Counted from the stretch's first letter, positions 49,399-58,584 are shown. The stretch is DNA of 64,000 bases from Thermoplasmata archaeon (GCA_022750195.1 JAKIWE010000003.1:62001-126000); one strand, 5' to 3'. Numbers and translations: made by a program. The notes: a model not told the origin generated them from the sequence alone.

Positions 49399-49902
49399 GT
49401 GCGACTCTACCTCTTTCGCCACGGACCGTCGGAGAACCGCGACCCGCGCCGGTGGCCGGACGATACCCGCCGACCGCTGAGCCGACCGGGGCGCCGGCAG
49501 ACGCAGCAGGCGGCGAAGGGGTTCGTGACCCTCGCCCACGACGCGACGATGGTGCTGGCAAGTACGGCCGTCCGCGGCGCCGTGACCGCGGAGATCGTGC
49601 ACACCGCGCTCGGGCTCAAGCGCGAGATCGTCCCCTGGGAGGTGCTGAACCCCGGCGAACCGGCGGGGCCGATCCTCGAGAGACTGGGGCGACCGGGCGG
49701 GGCCCGCGGCGTCCCGGTGCTCGTCGGCCACGAGCCGACGCTCAGCGAGTTCGTGGGCCTCGCGGTGACCGGCGACGCAACGAGCTTCGTCCACATCGCG
49801 AAAGCGGGCGCCGTGGCGATCGAGTTCTCCGCGCGGGTCGCCCCGGGGTGCGCGCGCCTCGACTGGCTGCTTACGCGCTCGCAGCTGGCCGCGCTCGCTT
49901 GA
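49399..49902 (+). CDS. SixA-like phosphohistidine phosphatase
   Basis: 167 residues from GTG 49399. Histidine-phosphatase motif LYLFRHGPSENR (RHG), RQTQQAAKGFV helix, VLASTAVRGAVTAEIV and second His in VLVGHEPTLSEFV. Removes phosphate from phospho-His proteins or small substrates. Last gene of the coiled-coil operon; its end overlaps by 32 bases the convergent thymidylate-kinase-like gene. Confidence 0.85.
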   Translation: MRLYLFRHGPSENRDPRRWPDDTRRPLSRPGRRQTQQAAKGFVTLAHDATMVLASTAVRGAVTAEIVHTALGLKREIVPWEVLNPGEPAGPILERLGRPGGARGVPVLVGHEPTLSEFVGLAVTGDATSFVHIAKAGAVAIEFSARVAPGCARLDWLLTRSQLAALA

Positions 49903-50641
49903 CGGCGCGGGTCTTGGGCGGGGACGGCGCCGGACGCGGCTCGCCTCCGCGGACCCGGATCCCGTAGAGAGGCGCGACGAGCCGCTTCACGTCCTTGTGG
50001 ACGGCTTCGGCGGAACGGTCCGCGTCGACGCGGGAAAAGCCGTACTGCTTCGCCATCCAGACGAACTCCTGGCGGAGCTTCTCCTGGTAGAGGAAGAAGC
50101 TCTCGAACCGGTCGCGCGAGAGCGAGAGGTCCATGCCGCTCTCCCAATAGTCCAGGCTGCCATACTTCGCGATCGCCCGGTGGAGCAGGATGTCCGGGCG
50201 CGCCTCGAGGAAGATCGTCAGGTCCGGAACGAGCGCGAAGCTGTAGAGCCGGGCCGCCCACTCCCGGGAGGCGCCGCGGGCCACGGCCCGAGCCATCAGC
50301 GTGTAGATGTACCGGTCGGCGAGGACCGTCGACCCCGCCGCGAGCGAGGGGAGCATCTTGTTCTCGAGCTGGTCGGCGAAGTCGGCCGCGTAGAACAGCG
50401 CCATCGTCGTCGCGCCGAGGGTGTGCCCCTGCTTCGCCCGGTCGATCTGTTCGGAGAGGAGGTTCGACCGGCGCAGCCCCGTGTCGACGACGGGGTGGCC
50501 CTCGATCTCGAGCCAGTCGCGGAGCTGCTCGACCTCGGTGGTCCGGCCGGAGCCGTCCGCACCCTCGATCACGATGAGCGTGCCTCGGCCGAGGTGGTCG
50601 GGGGAGATCCCGGGCAGGCGCGTGCCGAAGGTCTTACGCAT
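49871..50641 (-). CDS. Thymidylate-kinase-like protein with Walker A Lys to Arg change
   Basis: 256 residues. Paralogue of the upstream gene: VIEGADGSGRTTEVEQLRDW has Arg33 where kinases have Lys, while LADRYIYTLMARAVARGASR (DRY motif) and YESGMDLSLSRDRFESFF-like LID region are kept. It has an added Lys/Arg/Pro-rich tail (RVRGGEPRPAPSPPKTRAVK). Catalysis may be reduced or lost, with a regulatory or partner role in a heterodimer with the active copy. Starts 8 bases inside the end of that gene. Confidence 0.83.
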   Translation of the reverse strand: MRKTFGTRLPGISPDHLGRGTLIVIEGADGSGRTTEVEQLRDWLEIEGHPVVDTGLRRSNLLSEQIDRAKQGHTLGATTMALFYAADFADQLENKMLPSLAAGSTVLADRYIYTLMARAVARGASREWAARLYSFALVPDLTIFLEARPDILLHRAIAKYGSLDYWESGMDLSLSRDRFESFFLYQEKLRQEFVWMAKQYGFSRVDADRSAEAVHKDVKRLVAPLYGIRVRGGEPRPAPSPPKTRAVKRARPAASA

Positions 50642-51329
50642 GGACGAGGTCCTCCATCGTCGGGAAGTCGGCGAGCAGCGGTCGAATCTCCTTGCGAACC
50701 TGGGCGAGGACCTCTTCGACCTTCCGGTCGGCGTCGACGATCGCGAAGTTGTCGCGGGGGGCGAGCAGGTCGTACTCCCGCTTGAGCCGACCCTGGAACC
50801 GCTCGTAGCTGTCGGTGACCTCGTTCGAGAGGCCGAGGTCCATGCCGGCCTCGTAGTAGGAGATCTTCTGCCGGGAGGCGAGCTTGCGCTTGAGCGACGT
50901 CTCGACGGAGACGCGGAAGTACATCGTCTTGTCCGGCGTCGGGGCGAAACCGTAGAGGTTGCGCACCCACTCCGGGTCGCACCCCCGCGCGGCGTCGCGC
51001 GCGAAGGCGGTGTAGATGTACCGGTCGCAAACGACGATGTAGCCGGCGCGCAGGGGGGGCAGGATGTCGCGCTCGAACCGGTCGGCGAAGTCGGTCGCGT
51101 GCAGTAGGGAGAACGTCGTCGGGGTCAGCAGCCCCTTCTTCTTGCCGCGACGGATCGTCGCGGAGACCAGGTCGGAGGAGTTCCACTCCGTGAAGAAGAC
51201 CCGGTAGCCGCGGGCCTGAAGCCACTTGACGAGCAGCCGCGCCTGCGTCGATTTGCCGCTGCCGTCTAGGCCTTCGAAGACCAGGAGACGCCCGCGTGGG
51301 CCGACAGGCGGGAACGGGGTATCACCCAC
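50634..51329 (-). CDS. tmk: Thymidylate kinase
   Basis: 231 residues. Walker A VFEGLDGSGKSTQARLLVKW, DR-Y motif VVCDRYIYTAFARDAARGCD and the YYEAGMDLGLSNEVTDSYER region. Phosphorylates dTMP to dTDP (dTMP-kinase family; a deoxynucleoside-monophosphate role in archaea is possible). Intact. It overlaps the paralogue downstream by 8 bases, and its start overlaps the end of the Ppx/GppA gene by 8 bases. Confidence 0.87.
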   Translation of the reverse strand: MGDTPFPPVGPRGRLLVFEGLDGSGKSTQARLLVKWLQARGYRVFFTEWNSSDLVSATIRRGKKKGLLTPTTFSLLHATDFADRFERDILPPLRAGYIVVCDRYIYTAFARDAARGCDPEWVRNLYGFAPTPDKTMYFRVSVETSLKRKLASRQKISYYEAGMDLGLSNEVTDSYERFQGRLKREYDLLAPRDNFAIVDADRKVEEVLAQVRKEIRPLLADFPTMEDLVHA

Positions 51330-52872
51330 GAACGCCCTCCAGCTCGACGCCCAACTCGCGGTTCAGCCGCCGAGCGACGCGCGCGAGGAGTCGCGCCCTC
51401 GCCGCGGGGCCGGAAGGATGAGGCAGCGTGAGACGGACCCGGTTCGGAGAATGGGTCCCGCGGAACTTGGCGCCGAGACCGGCGAGCTCCTCCGCCACGG
51501 CCAGGATCGCGCCGAACTCATGCGCGGTCGCCGCGTCGTCAGGGGTTAGGACCGTCTTCCAGCCTTTGCACCAGCCTTCGGGGGCCGGGTCGCCCTCGTG
51601 CATGTACGCCGCCAGGGCCGCCATGAGGATCTCGCGGTGCGACGCGCCGTGGATCGGCGTGTGACGCAGGATGTAGGCGGAGTGGAGCGGGTGGCGCCAC
51701 TCCTCGATTGCCGTCCCGACGTCGTGCATCCACGCGCCGATCGACAACGCGAGCCGGTCGGAGTCGTTCCAACGTCGGCGGACCTTCAGCAGGTCGAACA
51801 AAGCGACGGCGGTCCCTCGGACGTCCTCGGCATGGGCGAAGGAGAAGCTGAACGCACGAGAGGCGCCGAGCACCGACCGCCGGGCGAGCGTCTCCGCCGG
51901 GGCCGGGACCTCGATCTTCGACACCTCGACCGCGACCCCTTGGCGGATGCCGTTGCCGCTGACCGTCAGGTGGTCGAGCCCGGTGGCGCGGAGCAGCTCT
52001 TCCACGACAATGACACCGGCGACGACCACGTCGGCACGGTGTCCGCTCACGCCCGGGACCTCGCGCCGTCGTTCGGCCGGCATCTCCTCGAGGATCGAGC
52101 CGAGCGCGCGGAGCTCGCGGAGCCCGAGAGGGTAGCCGTGGACCTGCGCGACCGGATAGTTCGAGAGCAGGATCGCAACGCGCGCCAGGCACCGGATCGT
52201 GCCGCCGAGCCCGTACAAGCGCCCGTAGCTGCGACGGGGCGGGACGGGGAGTTCGCTCAAGGTGGCGCGAACGTGCTCGCGCAACAGGTCGAGCTCCTTG
52301 CGCTTGGGCGGGTCGTGCTTCAGGAACCGCTCGGTGAGACGCAAGACGCCAAGCGGGGCGCTCCCCGCCCGGTCGAACGCCCCGTCCCGCGTGACGGCAA
52401 GCTGGATGGACCCACCGCCGACGTCCAGCACGAGGTCGTCGGCGAGCGGCCAGGCGGCCGCCGTGCCCAGGAACGCGTAGCGGGCCTCCTCCTCGCCGCT
52501 GATGATGCGGAGGTCGATCCCGGTCTCGCGTCGAATGCGCCGAAGGAACTCCCGGCCGTTGCCGGCGTCGCGGATCGCGCTCGTCGCGACCCCGACCACC
52601 GAGGGGCGGCCCCAGACGTCGATCTCGCGGGCGAAGCGCTTCATCGTGGCGACGCCCCGGTCCATCGCCTGGGGCGTGAGCCGGTTGTGGTCGGCGAGCC
52701 CCTGTCCGAGGCGCGGAACCTCCTTCGATTCGAAGACCGTCCGGAGCGAACCGCCCTCGGTGACCTCGAAGACGTCCAGGCGCGCGGTGTTCGAGCCCAG
52801 GTCGATGACGCCGACCTCGCGGACGGCGACCGCCGTGGCGGCCGGTGAGATCAAACGTGTCGCCGCGACCAT
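51322..52872 (-). CDS. Ppx/GppA-type phosphatase with C-terminal HD domain
   Basis: 516 residues from ATG 52872. Actin-like fold: VIDLGSNTARLDVFEV, SAIRDAGNGREFLRRI, GVIDLR-type IISGEEEARYAFLGTA, VLDVGGGSIQLAV, GLGGTIRCLARVA. The C-terminal HD module is at LSIGAWMHDVGTAIEEWRHP with a further HPLHSAYIL. Degrades polyphosphate or (p)ppGpp-like compounds. TTTTTAAG about 35 nt upstream may be its TATA. First gene of the run into the two thymidylate-kinase paralogues. Confidence 0.9.
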   Translation of the reverse strand: MVAATRLISPAATAVAVREVGVIDLGSNTARLDVFEVTEGGSLRTVFESKEVPRLGQGLADHNRLTPQAMDRGVATMKRFAREIDVWGRPSVVGVATSAIRDAGNGREFLRRIRRETGIDLRIISGEEEARYAFLGTAAAWPLADDLVLDVGGGSIQLAVTRDGAFDRAGSAPLGVLRLTERFLKHDPPKRKELDLLREHVRATLSELPVPPRRSYGRLYGLGGTIRCLARVAILLSNYPVAQVHGYPLGLRELRALGSILEEMPAERRREVPGVSGHRADVVVAGVIVVEELLRATGLDHLTVSGNGIRQGVAVEVSKIEVPAPAETLARRSVLGASRAFSFSFAHAEDVRGTAVALFDLLKVRRRWNDSDRLALSIGAWMHDVGTAIEEWRHPLHSAYILRHTPIHGASHREILMAALAAYMHEGDPAPEGWCKGWKTVLTPDDAATAHEFGAILAVAEELAGLGAKFRGTHSPNRVRLTLPHPSGPAARARLLARVARRLNRELGVELEGVRG

Positions 52873-52957
52873 CGGAGCTTGCAAGAACCGGGGGTTCCCC
52901 CCTCTCTTAAAAATGCCGTCCTTACGGCGGAGCCCCCCGACGCGTGTCCGGGCACCG

Positions 52958-53587
52958 TCATAGGGACCGTAGTCCGGCGACGATACCCGCCAGGCGCTCC
53001 CGGTCGACGATCCCGACGGTCCGCGCCCCGACGCCTCCGAGCTTGGCCAGCTGATCGGCGATCCCACGCTCGCGCGCTTCGTGAAGCCGGGCCGACCCCG
53101 AGCCAGGCGTGAGGCGGTGGTCCCACGCGAGGACGAACTCGTCGGCCGACGCGGCCTCCGGAGGGTGCCGGATCATCCCCCGCTCGCGGACGGTGCGGCG
53201 GACCAGTTCGAGGTAGCTCACGTGCTCGGTGAACTGGTCGGCCAGCGCCTCCTCCGACGGGTCGAGCGGGGCGACCTTCACCTGGGCGCGACGCGCCCAC
53301 TCGAGCGCGGCGAGGAACGTCGGGTGGGGGACCCGCACCTCGCCGAAGCGGGCGAGCCCACGGATCTCCGCCGTCTCGGCCGACGTGAGCGGGACGAGCG
53401 GTTCGGAGTCGGTGCCGACGAAGTAGTCCGTCAGCCCGGTCAGCTCCTCGGCGGAGAGTCCTACCCCAACGACGGACGGGCGAAAGCGCTCGAGCTCCGC
53501 CACGGCGAGGCTGGCCTCGGAAGCCATACCGCGAACGGCACCCAGGACGAGGAGGTTCGGTCGCCCGGGAACGGCGGCCCGGATCAC
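52958..53587 (-). CDS. TraB/PrgY-like protein
   Basis: 209 residues. N-terminal LGAVRGMASEASLAVAELER then FRPSVVGVGL, and C-terminal ARERGIADQLAKLGGVGART then VGIVDRERL resemble the conserved ends of TraB family proteins, but the middle is divergent and no membrane segment is evident. Function unknown; some TraB relatives degrade or sense peptides. Its ATG overlaps the regulator's stop as ATGA. Confidence 0.5.
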   Translation of the reverse strand: MIRAAVPGRPNLLVLGAVRGMASEASLAVAELERFRPSVVGVGLSAEELTGLTDYFVGTDSEPLVPLTSAETAEIRGLARFGEVRVPHPTFLAALEWARRAQVKVAPLDPSEEALADQFTEHVSYLELVRRTVRERGMIRHPPEAASADEFVLAWDHRLTPGSGSARLHEARERGIADQLAKLGGVGARTVGIVDRERLAGIVAGLRSL

Positions 53588-54618
53588 GAACCTTCCCGCT
53601 CGCCGATCGTTTCGAGAAGATCGTCCCGATCGCGCTGACGGCGGAATTCAGTGATCGTGAGGACCGGCAACCGTTCGCGGGAGGCACGGTCCGGGGCCTC
53701 GCGCACGACGAACAGCGCGTGGCCCTCGGCGACGCGGGCCAACTCCCGAAGGAGTTCGGCGCGGTTGAGGGCCGTCCGCCAGTTGCCGACGGAGGTGAGC
53801 AAGATCTCCTTCTCCCCGCGCGCCGCGGCGTGGGTGAACGCATCGAACGGGCAGCGCAGGGTGACGACGACCTCCCAGCCCATCCCGCCAAGCTGACGGA
53901 GGACGACGTCCCGCAGCGCGTTGCCCGTGGTCACCGGCGCGTGGGAGACCTTCCCTTCCTCGACCGCGGCCGACGGTTCGTCGCCGTCGGTGGGTGGGCG
54001 CTTCGCGTCGCCGCGGGGCGGAGGCGCGGGTGCGTTCCAGAGGGTGATCGGAACGGCGATCGCTTCCCCCAGATACCGCTCGAGCCGTTCGATCACGTCG
54101 ACCTCGGCGCCGGCCCCTTCCTCGTAGAGCTGGATCGTGCGCCTCGACACCCCGGCGACGGAGGCCAGGGCTCCCAGAGAGAGGGAGCGGGCCTCTCGCG
54201 CTCCGCGCAGGCGGTGGCCGTCCACGCGGGCGAAGATGCCTCCGGGACTCGAGAAGAGGAACGGAGGAACCCCTTCGAGAAGGAGGTCCCCGAGGGTCTC
54301 CTCGGTCACGACGGCGACGCTGTAGCGGTTGTACACCACACCGGCCTCGAGAGGGGCACCTCCCGAGGTCTCGCCTACGACGACCGGGGCGGCCGGGAAA
54401 AGCTGGCCCAATTCCTGAAGCCGGCGGGCCTCTTCCGGGTCGAGCGCGTCGATGTTCTTGAGGACCTTGACGATGAGCAGCAGCGAGTCGCGTCGCGCGA
54501 GGAGGTCGAAGCTCGTCGGCCGGATTCCATGGGCGTCCGACACGTAGAATCCCGCCCGCTCGAGCAGGCCGCGGATCCCTTCGATCGCCTTCTCCCGGCG
54601 GCGGGTCGAGACTCCCAT
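53584..54618 (-). CDS. Archaeal HTH transcriptional regulator (MJ1164-type)
   Basis: 344 residues from ATG 54618. N-terminal domain (RREKAIEGIRGLLERAGFYV; LLIVKVLKNIDALDPEEARR) followed by a Cro/C1-type HTH at about 146-180 (EARSLSLGALASVAGVSRRT) and a C-terminal part (RDVVLRQLGGMGWEVVVTLR) as in the family 'putative HTH-type transcriptional regulator' of archaea. A TATA box 24 nt before ATG 54618 sets the start; TTG 54633 is inside the untranscribed region. Regulated target unknown. The TraB-like gene follows with overlap ATGA. Confidence 0.85.
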   Translation of the reverse strand: MGVSTRRREKAIEGIRGLLERAGFYVSDAHGIRPTSFDLLARRDSLLLIVKVLKNIDALDPEEARRLQELGQLFPAAPVVVGETSGGAPLEAGVVYNRYSVAVVTEETLGDLLLEGVPPFLFSSPGGIFARVDGHRLRGAREARSLSLGALASVAGVSRRTIQLYEEGAGAEVDVIERLERYLGEAIAVPITLWNAPAPPPRGDAKRPPTDGDEPSAAVEEGKVSHAPVTTGNALRDVVLRQLGGMGWEVVVTLRCPFDAFTHAAARGEKEILLTSVGNWRTALNRAELLRELARVAEGHALFVVREAPDRASRERLPVLTITEFRRQRDRDDLLETIGEREGS

Positions 54619-54642
54619 CGTCGTCGTAACCAATAGAACTTC

Positions 54643-54650
54643 TATATAAA
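54643..54650 (-). promoter_or_regulatory. Shared bidirectional TATA element TATATAAA
   Basis: Read leftward as TTTATATA it is 24 nt before ATG 54618 (leaderless regulator mRNA). Read rightward it is a strong TATATAAA about 92 bases before the phosphoesterase GTG 54743. Confidence 0.7.
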
Positions 54651-54742
54651 AGAAATAGGCTCTCTCTCCCGAGCGGTGGGAGGGGCCTCGGGGGAACCCA
54701 GAGCGGCCAAACCGTCATCCCCCGCGCGCGACTTCGCGCGTC

Positions 54743-55543
54743 GTGGGCCACGTCGCGCTCCAGCCCCTCTCCGATTTCGCGGCTCTGAAGGTCGTCCCTG
54801 CTAACGCCCGCCCGTTCCTCGTCGTCGCGGACCTACACCTGGGACTCGGGGCGACCGCGGCCCAGGCGAGGGGGCCACCTCCCGCGGATGCGCCGACTCT
54901 GGCCGAGACCGTCTGCCTCGCGGCCCGTACCTCCGGCGCCCGAGCGATCGTGGTCGCGGGGGACGTGAAGCAGCCGATCGTCGGAACGCCCCGAGCCCTG
55001 CGCCCGGTGATCTTCGACTTCTTCTCGACCCTGCTCGCTGAAGGACTCCGGGTCGAGATCGTGCTCGGCAACCACGACGTAGGACTCACGCCCCACCTGC
55101 CGCGGGAGGTCCACGTGGCTCCTCCTTCGGGAGTCGTACGGTCCGGCGTGGGCATCTTCCATGGGCACCGCTGGCCCTCGGCGCGGGTGCTGAAGGCCCC
55201 ACTGCTCGTCGTAGGGCACCTTCATCCCGGCGTTCGATTGGCCCCAACCCCTGACGAGGACCGGGGCAAAGTCCGGTGTTGGCTCCGCGCAACGTACGCT
55301 CCTGGGCCGGTACCTCGAAAACGCAACGCCCACCTCCCCCGACGATTCGCGGCGCGCGAGCTGGTGGTGCTGCCGGCGCTCAACCCGATCACCGGGACGG
55401 AGGCGCTGAACCGGCAGCGACCGAGCCGGGGCCGATCCTTCCTCTTTCAGCGATTCCTATCGGACGCGCGGGTGCGCGCCTACCTGCTCGACGGGACCGA
55501 CCTGGGCGAACTGGTCATGCCGCAGAGTCCCGACCCCCGCTGA
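54743..55543 (+). CDS. Metallophosphoesterase (ICC/MJ0037-like)
   Basis: 266 residues from GTG 54743. Calcineurin-like motifs: D-X-H in LVVADLHLG, GD in VVAGDVKQP, GNHD in IVLGNHDVG, HGHR in IFHGHRWPS and GHLHPGV. Family enzymes act on DNA ends or phosphodiesters and sit near Lhr or DNA-repair genes in other archaea. The 3' end overlaps by 29 bases the convergent YyaL-type gene. Confidence 0.88.
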   Translation: MGHVALQPLSDFAALKVVPANARPFLVVADLHLGLGATAAQARGPPPADAPTLAETVCLAARTSGARAIVVAGDVKQPIVGTPRALRPVIFDFFSTLLAEGLRVEIVLGNHDVGLTPHLPREVHVAPPSGVVRSGVGIFHGHRWPSARVLKAPLLVVGHLHPGVRLAPTPDEDRGKVRCWLRATYAPGPVPRKRNAHLPRRFAARELVVLPALNPITGTEALNRQRPSRGRSFLFQRFLSDARVRAYLLDGTDLGELVMPQSPDPR

Positions 55544-57641
55544 GGAGGATCGGTGCGACCCGGGCGGGTTCGGTGACCGGCGCGAGGCATCGGGTACCGA
55601 AGCAGACGAGCAGACGCGCCGGGCCGGACGACGGGGCGGAGGTCAGCTCCTCGGGGATCGAGAACGGGGCGGGGGGCGTGCCGCGGAACAGCCACGCATT
55701 CGGGTACCACGAATTTGCCGCGGCCCGGTACAGCGCGTCGGCCTCCTTCCCTTTCCCCTCCAGGACCAGGCGTGCGGGGGGAGTGTCGAGGAGCCCCACC
55801 CCGAGGGCGGCGCCCGTAGCGAAGAGCCCGGCGTGGGCGAGACGACCCTGCACCGCACCGAGGAGAGCCCTCGCTTTCTCGCGCCACCCGTCCGACTGGG
55901 TCAGGCTCGCGAGCCGCAGCATCGCCAACGCGGCCGCCGAGTTCGGCGAAAGGTGGGGATGGTCCTCGAGCGGGAAGCTCGGCTCACCGACCGAGCCGAT
56001 CGTCGGTCCGTCGTACAGCTTCGGCGCGAGATCGCGCAGGAGGCCGTTCTCCGCCCGGAACTCGGTATCGATGAGCTCGAGCAGGCGCTCCGCCGGGGCT
56101 AGGTACTTCGACAAGCCCGTCACACCCGCGAGCTCGACCAGGCCGAACGCGAACTCCGCCTGGTCGGCGAGTTGCCCCCACCCATGTCCGCCGTCCTCGT
56201 CGACCCGATGCGCGACGCCCTTGGCCGGATCGTAGGCGGACCGGAGGAACCGATCGGCGGCCTCTTGGCCCCGACGAAGCGTGTCAGCGTCCCCAAGCAT
56301 CTGGCCGGCGTGGGCGAAAGCCCGAACGAAGGCACCGTTGATGTCGGCATAGACAGCGGTGTCCACGACCGGCGTGGAACGCCGCGCGCGCGCCGAACGC
56401 AACTTGCCGAGGGCACTCGCCAGCAGCCCGTCCGCCTCGTTCACGCTCAAGGTCGATCCTTCCCGGGCCTCGTCGACGGTCATCAGCCGAAAGAGGACGT
56501 TCCGCTCCGGGTCGTGCGGCATGCGGCCGTCGCTGCCGACTCCGAAAAAGCGCGTGACCAGCCGCAGCTCCTCCGCGGTCAGGACCGCCTTGAGCTCCGG
56601 CCGGCTCCAGGTGAAGTAGCTGCCGTCGTCGCCCGGAGCATTGTCCGCGTCCTGGCTCGCCCCGAAGCCCCCGTGGGGTTGCCAGAGGACCGTGGAAGCC
56701 CAGTCGACGGTGTCTCGGACGGTCTCGACGAACCGCGGTTCGCCAAATCGGCGGGCTCCCTCGACGAAGACGTCCAGAAGGGCAGCGTTGTCGACGCCCA
56801 TCTTTTCGAAGTGCGGGATGTGCCAGCCTTCGTCGACCGCATACCGGTGGAACCCGCCTCCGACCTGATCGTGGAGGCCGCCGTCGGCCATCCGCAGCAA
56901 CGTGGTCCGCGCCCGCTCGGCCGAACCGTCCTCCCGGGAGGCGAAGGCGTCCCACAGCAGGAAGGCGACGCCCGTGGGATGCGGGAACTTCGGGGCCTGG
57001 CCAAAGCCGCCGTTCACCGTGTCGAAGCTCTCGAGCAGGTGACCACGGACGCTTTCGAGGAAGGCGGACGGGGACGGACCCACCGGACTCGCGCCGGGAT
57101 CGCGGGAGCGACCCAGCGCGTCGCGCACGGCCGCGGCGTTCCGGCGGATCGTCTCGGGCTCCTCCTTCCAGAGCCGCGCGACCTCCTTGAGCACGCGGCG
57201 GAAGCCCGGGCGGCCGAGGCCGTCCTGGGGAGGAAAATAGGTCCCGCCGAGAAAGACGTCGCCCTCAGGGGTCAGGAACGCCGTGAGGGGCCAGCCCCCT
57301 TCGCCCGTCAGCGCACCGACCTGGCGTTGGTACCTTCGGTCGACCTCCGGGTTCTCGTCCCGGTCGACCTTGACGGTGACGAACTGGGAGCGGAGCAGTC
57401 GGGCGACTTCGGAGTCGGCGTACGTCCCCTCGTCCATGACGTGGCACCAGTGGCACCACGCGGCACCGATGTCGAGAAGCACCGGTCGGTTCGTCCGGCG
57501 GGCGAGCTCGAAGGCCTCGCTGCCCCACGGGAACCAGTCGATCGATTGCTCGTGCGCGCTGCGCAGATACGCCGACGAGGAGCGAGCGAGACGCCACCCG
57601 CCCGTGGTGTCGGACGGCGACACGGGCTCGCTCTTGGCCAC
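55515..57641 (-). CDS. YyaL/SSP411-type protein with thioredoxin-like domain
   Basis: 708 residues. N-terminal DUF255 thioredoxin fold: DIGAAWCHWCHVMDEGTY (Cys-X2-Cys), TVKVDRDENPEVDRRYQRQV, GGWPLTAFLTPEGDVFLGGT and TYFPP. The large remainder is an (alpha/alpha)6-barrel as in glycan epimerase/glucosidase folds (FHRYAVDEGWHIPHFEKMGV; GGFGASQDADNAPGDDGSYF). Function is unsettled in all kingdoms. Cytoplasmic, no signal peptide. Confidence 0.92.
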   Translation of the reverse strand: MAKSEPVSPSDTTGGWRLARSSSAYLRSAHEQSIDWFPWGSEAFELARRTNRPVLLDIGAAWCHWCHVMDEGTYADSEVARLLRSQFVTVKVDRDENPEVDRRYQRQVGALTGEGGWPLTAFLTPEGDVFLGGTYFPPQDGLGRPGFRRVLKEVARLWKEEPETIRRNAAAVRDALGRSRDPGASPVGPSPSAFLESVRGHLLESFDTVNGGFGQAPKFPHPTGVAFLLWDAFASREDGSAERARTTLLRMADGGLHDQVGGGFHRYAVDEGWHIPHFEKMGVDNAALLDVFVEGARRFGEPRFVETVRDTVDWASTVLWQPHGGFGASQDADNAPGDDGSYFTWSRPELKAVLTAEELRLVTRFFGVGSDGRMPHDPERNVLFRLMTVDEAREGSTLSVNEADGLLASALGKLRSARARRSTPVVDTAVYADINGAFVRAFAHAGQMLGDADTLRRGQEAADRFLRSAYDPAKGVAHRVDEDGGHGWGQLADQAEFAFGLVELAGVTGLSKYLAPAERLLELIDTEFRAENGLLRDLAPKLYDGPTIGSVGEPSFPLEDHPHLSPNSAAALAMLRLASLTQSDGWREKARALLGAVQGRLAHAGLFATGAALGVGLLDTPPARLVLEGKGKEADALYRAAANSWYPNAWLFRGTPPAPFSIPEELTSAPSSGPARLLVCFGTRCLAPVTEPARVAPILLSGGRDSAA

Positions 57642-57755
57642 GCGAGTAAGGGGGAAGCTGTGCAGATACCGTTGGCGGCCGGCGGGCTTCGCGCGACCCT
57701 CGACGCGAGAACGGGCTGCTACCGACCTACCCGGACGTTACCGTCCAGCGACTCG

Positions 57756-57762
57756 TTATAAA
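57756..57762 (+). promoter_or_regulatory. TATA box of the exosome superoperon
   Basis: TTATAAA, 38 nt before the psmA ATG at 57801, giving a short leader that carries GAAGGAAG as ribosome-binding sequence. Confidence 0.65.
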
Positions 57763-57800
57763 GGAGTCCAAGGTGGCGCGGGCCGCCGAAGGAAGTTTCG

Positions 57801-58556
57801 ATGGAGATGCAGCCCGGCCAGATGGCCTACGACCGCGCGATCACGGTCTTCTCCCCCGACGGACGACTGTTCCAGGTCGAGTACGCCCGGGAAGCAGTAC
57901 GACGCGGGGCGACCACCGCCGGCGTCGTCTTCGATGACGGCGTCGTGCTCGTCGCGGACCGGCGCATCCCGAATCCGAAGCTCGCCGAGGCGTCGAGCCT
58001 CGAGAAGATCCACCAGATCGACGAGCACATCGGCTGCGCGACCGCCGGGCTCGTCGCCGACGCGCGCGTCCTCGTCGACTACGCTCGGCTCGCCGGTCAG
58101 ATCAACCGCGTCACCTACTCCGAGCCGATCTCCGTCGAGCTGCTCGTCCGCCGGATCTGCGACTACAAGCAGCAGTACACCCAGTTCGGCGGCGTGCGTC
58201 CGTTCGGCACCGCCCTTCTCGTCGGTGGCTACGACGACACCGGCATCCGTCTCTTCGAGACCGAGCCGTCCGGCTCGCTGACGAGCTTCAAGGCGACGAG
58301 CACCGGGGGCAACAAGGGACCGGTGATGGAACTGTTCGAGCAGAAGTACAAGCCCGGGATGGACGTCGATCAGGCGATCCTGCTCGCGCTGGAGGGGCTC
58401 CGCCAGTCGCTCGAAGACCCGACCAACGTGGGCCAGGTCGAGGTCTGTACCGTTCGGCGGGGCCAGGGCCTCCGCCGGTACACGCCGGAGGAAAGCCAGA
58501 AGTACGCTGCCCGCCTCCCACCCGCGCCGAGCGGGAACCGACCCGGCCGCAGCTAG
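57801..58556 (+). CDS. psmA: Proteasome subunit alpha
   Basis: 251 residues. Alpha-subunit signature GQMAYDRAITVFSPDGRLFQ then VEYAREAVRRG, the N-terminal gate extension, VLVADRRIPNPKLAEA and GVRPFGTALLVGGYD. Forms the outer heptameric rings of the 20S proteasome and gates entry. First gene of the superoperon (psmA-sbds-rrp4-rrp41-rrp42-L37Ae-rpoP). The C-terminal tail after ~235 is Pro-rich; the HbYX-docking pockets use Lys in this fold (region with KLAEASSLEK). Confidence 0.97.
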   Translation: MEMQPGQMAYDRAITVFSPDGRLFQVEYAREAVRRGATTAGVVFDDGVVLVADRRIPNPKLAEASSLEKIHQIDEHIGCATAGLVADARVLVDYARLAGQINRVTYSEPISVELLVRRICDYKQQYTQFGGVRPFGTALLVGGYDDTGIRLFETEPSGSLTSFKATSTGGNKGPVMELFEQKYKPGMDVDQAILLALEGLRQSLEDPTNVGQVEVCTVRRGQGLRRYTPEESQKYAARLPPAPSGNRPGRS

Positions 58557-58584
58557 GTAGGGTCGCCGCGGAGCGGCGCCAGCC

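Noticed and set aside
56172-57761. A 529-codon plus-strand frame
   Set aside because: Antisense to the YyaL-type gene; no motif.
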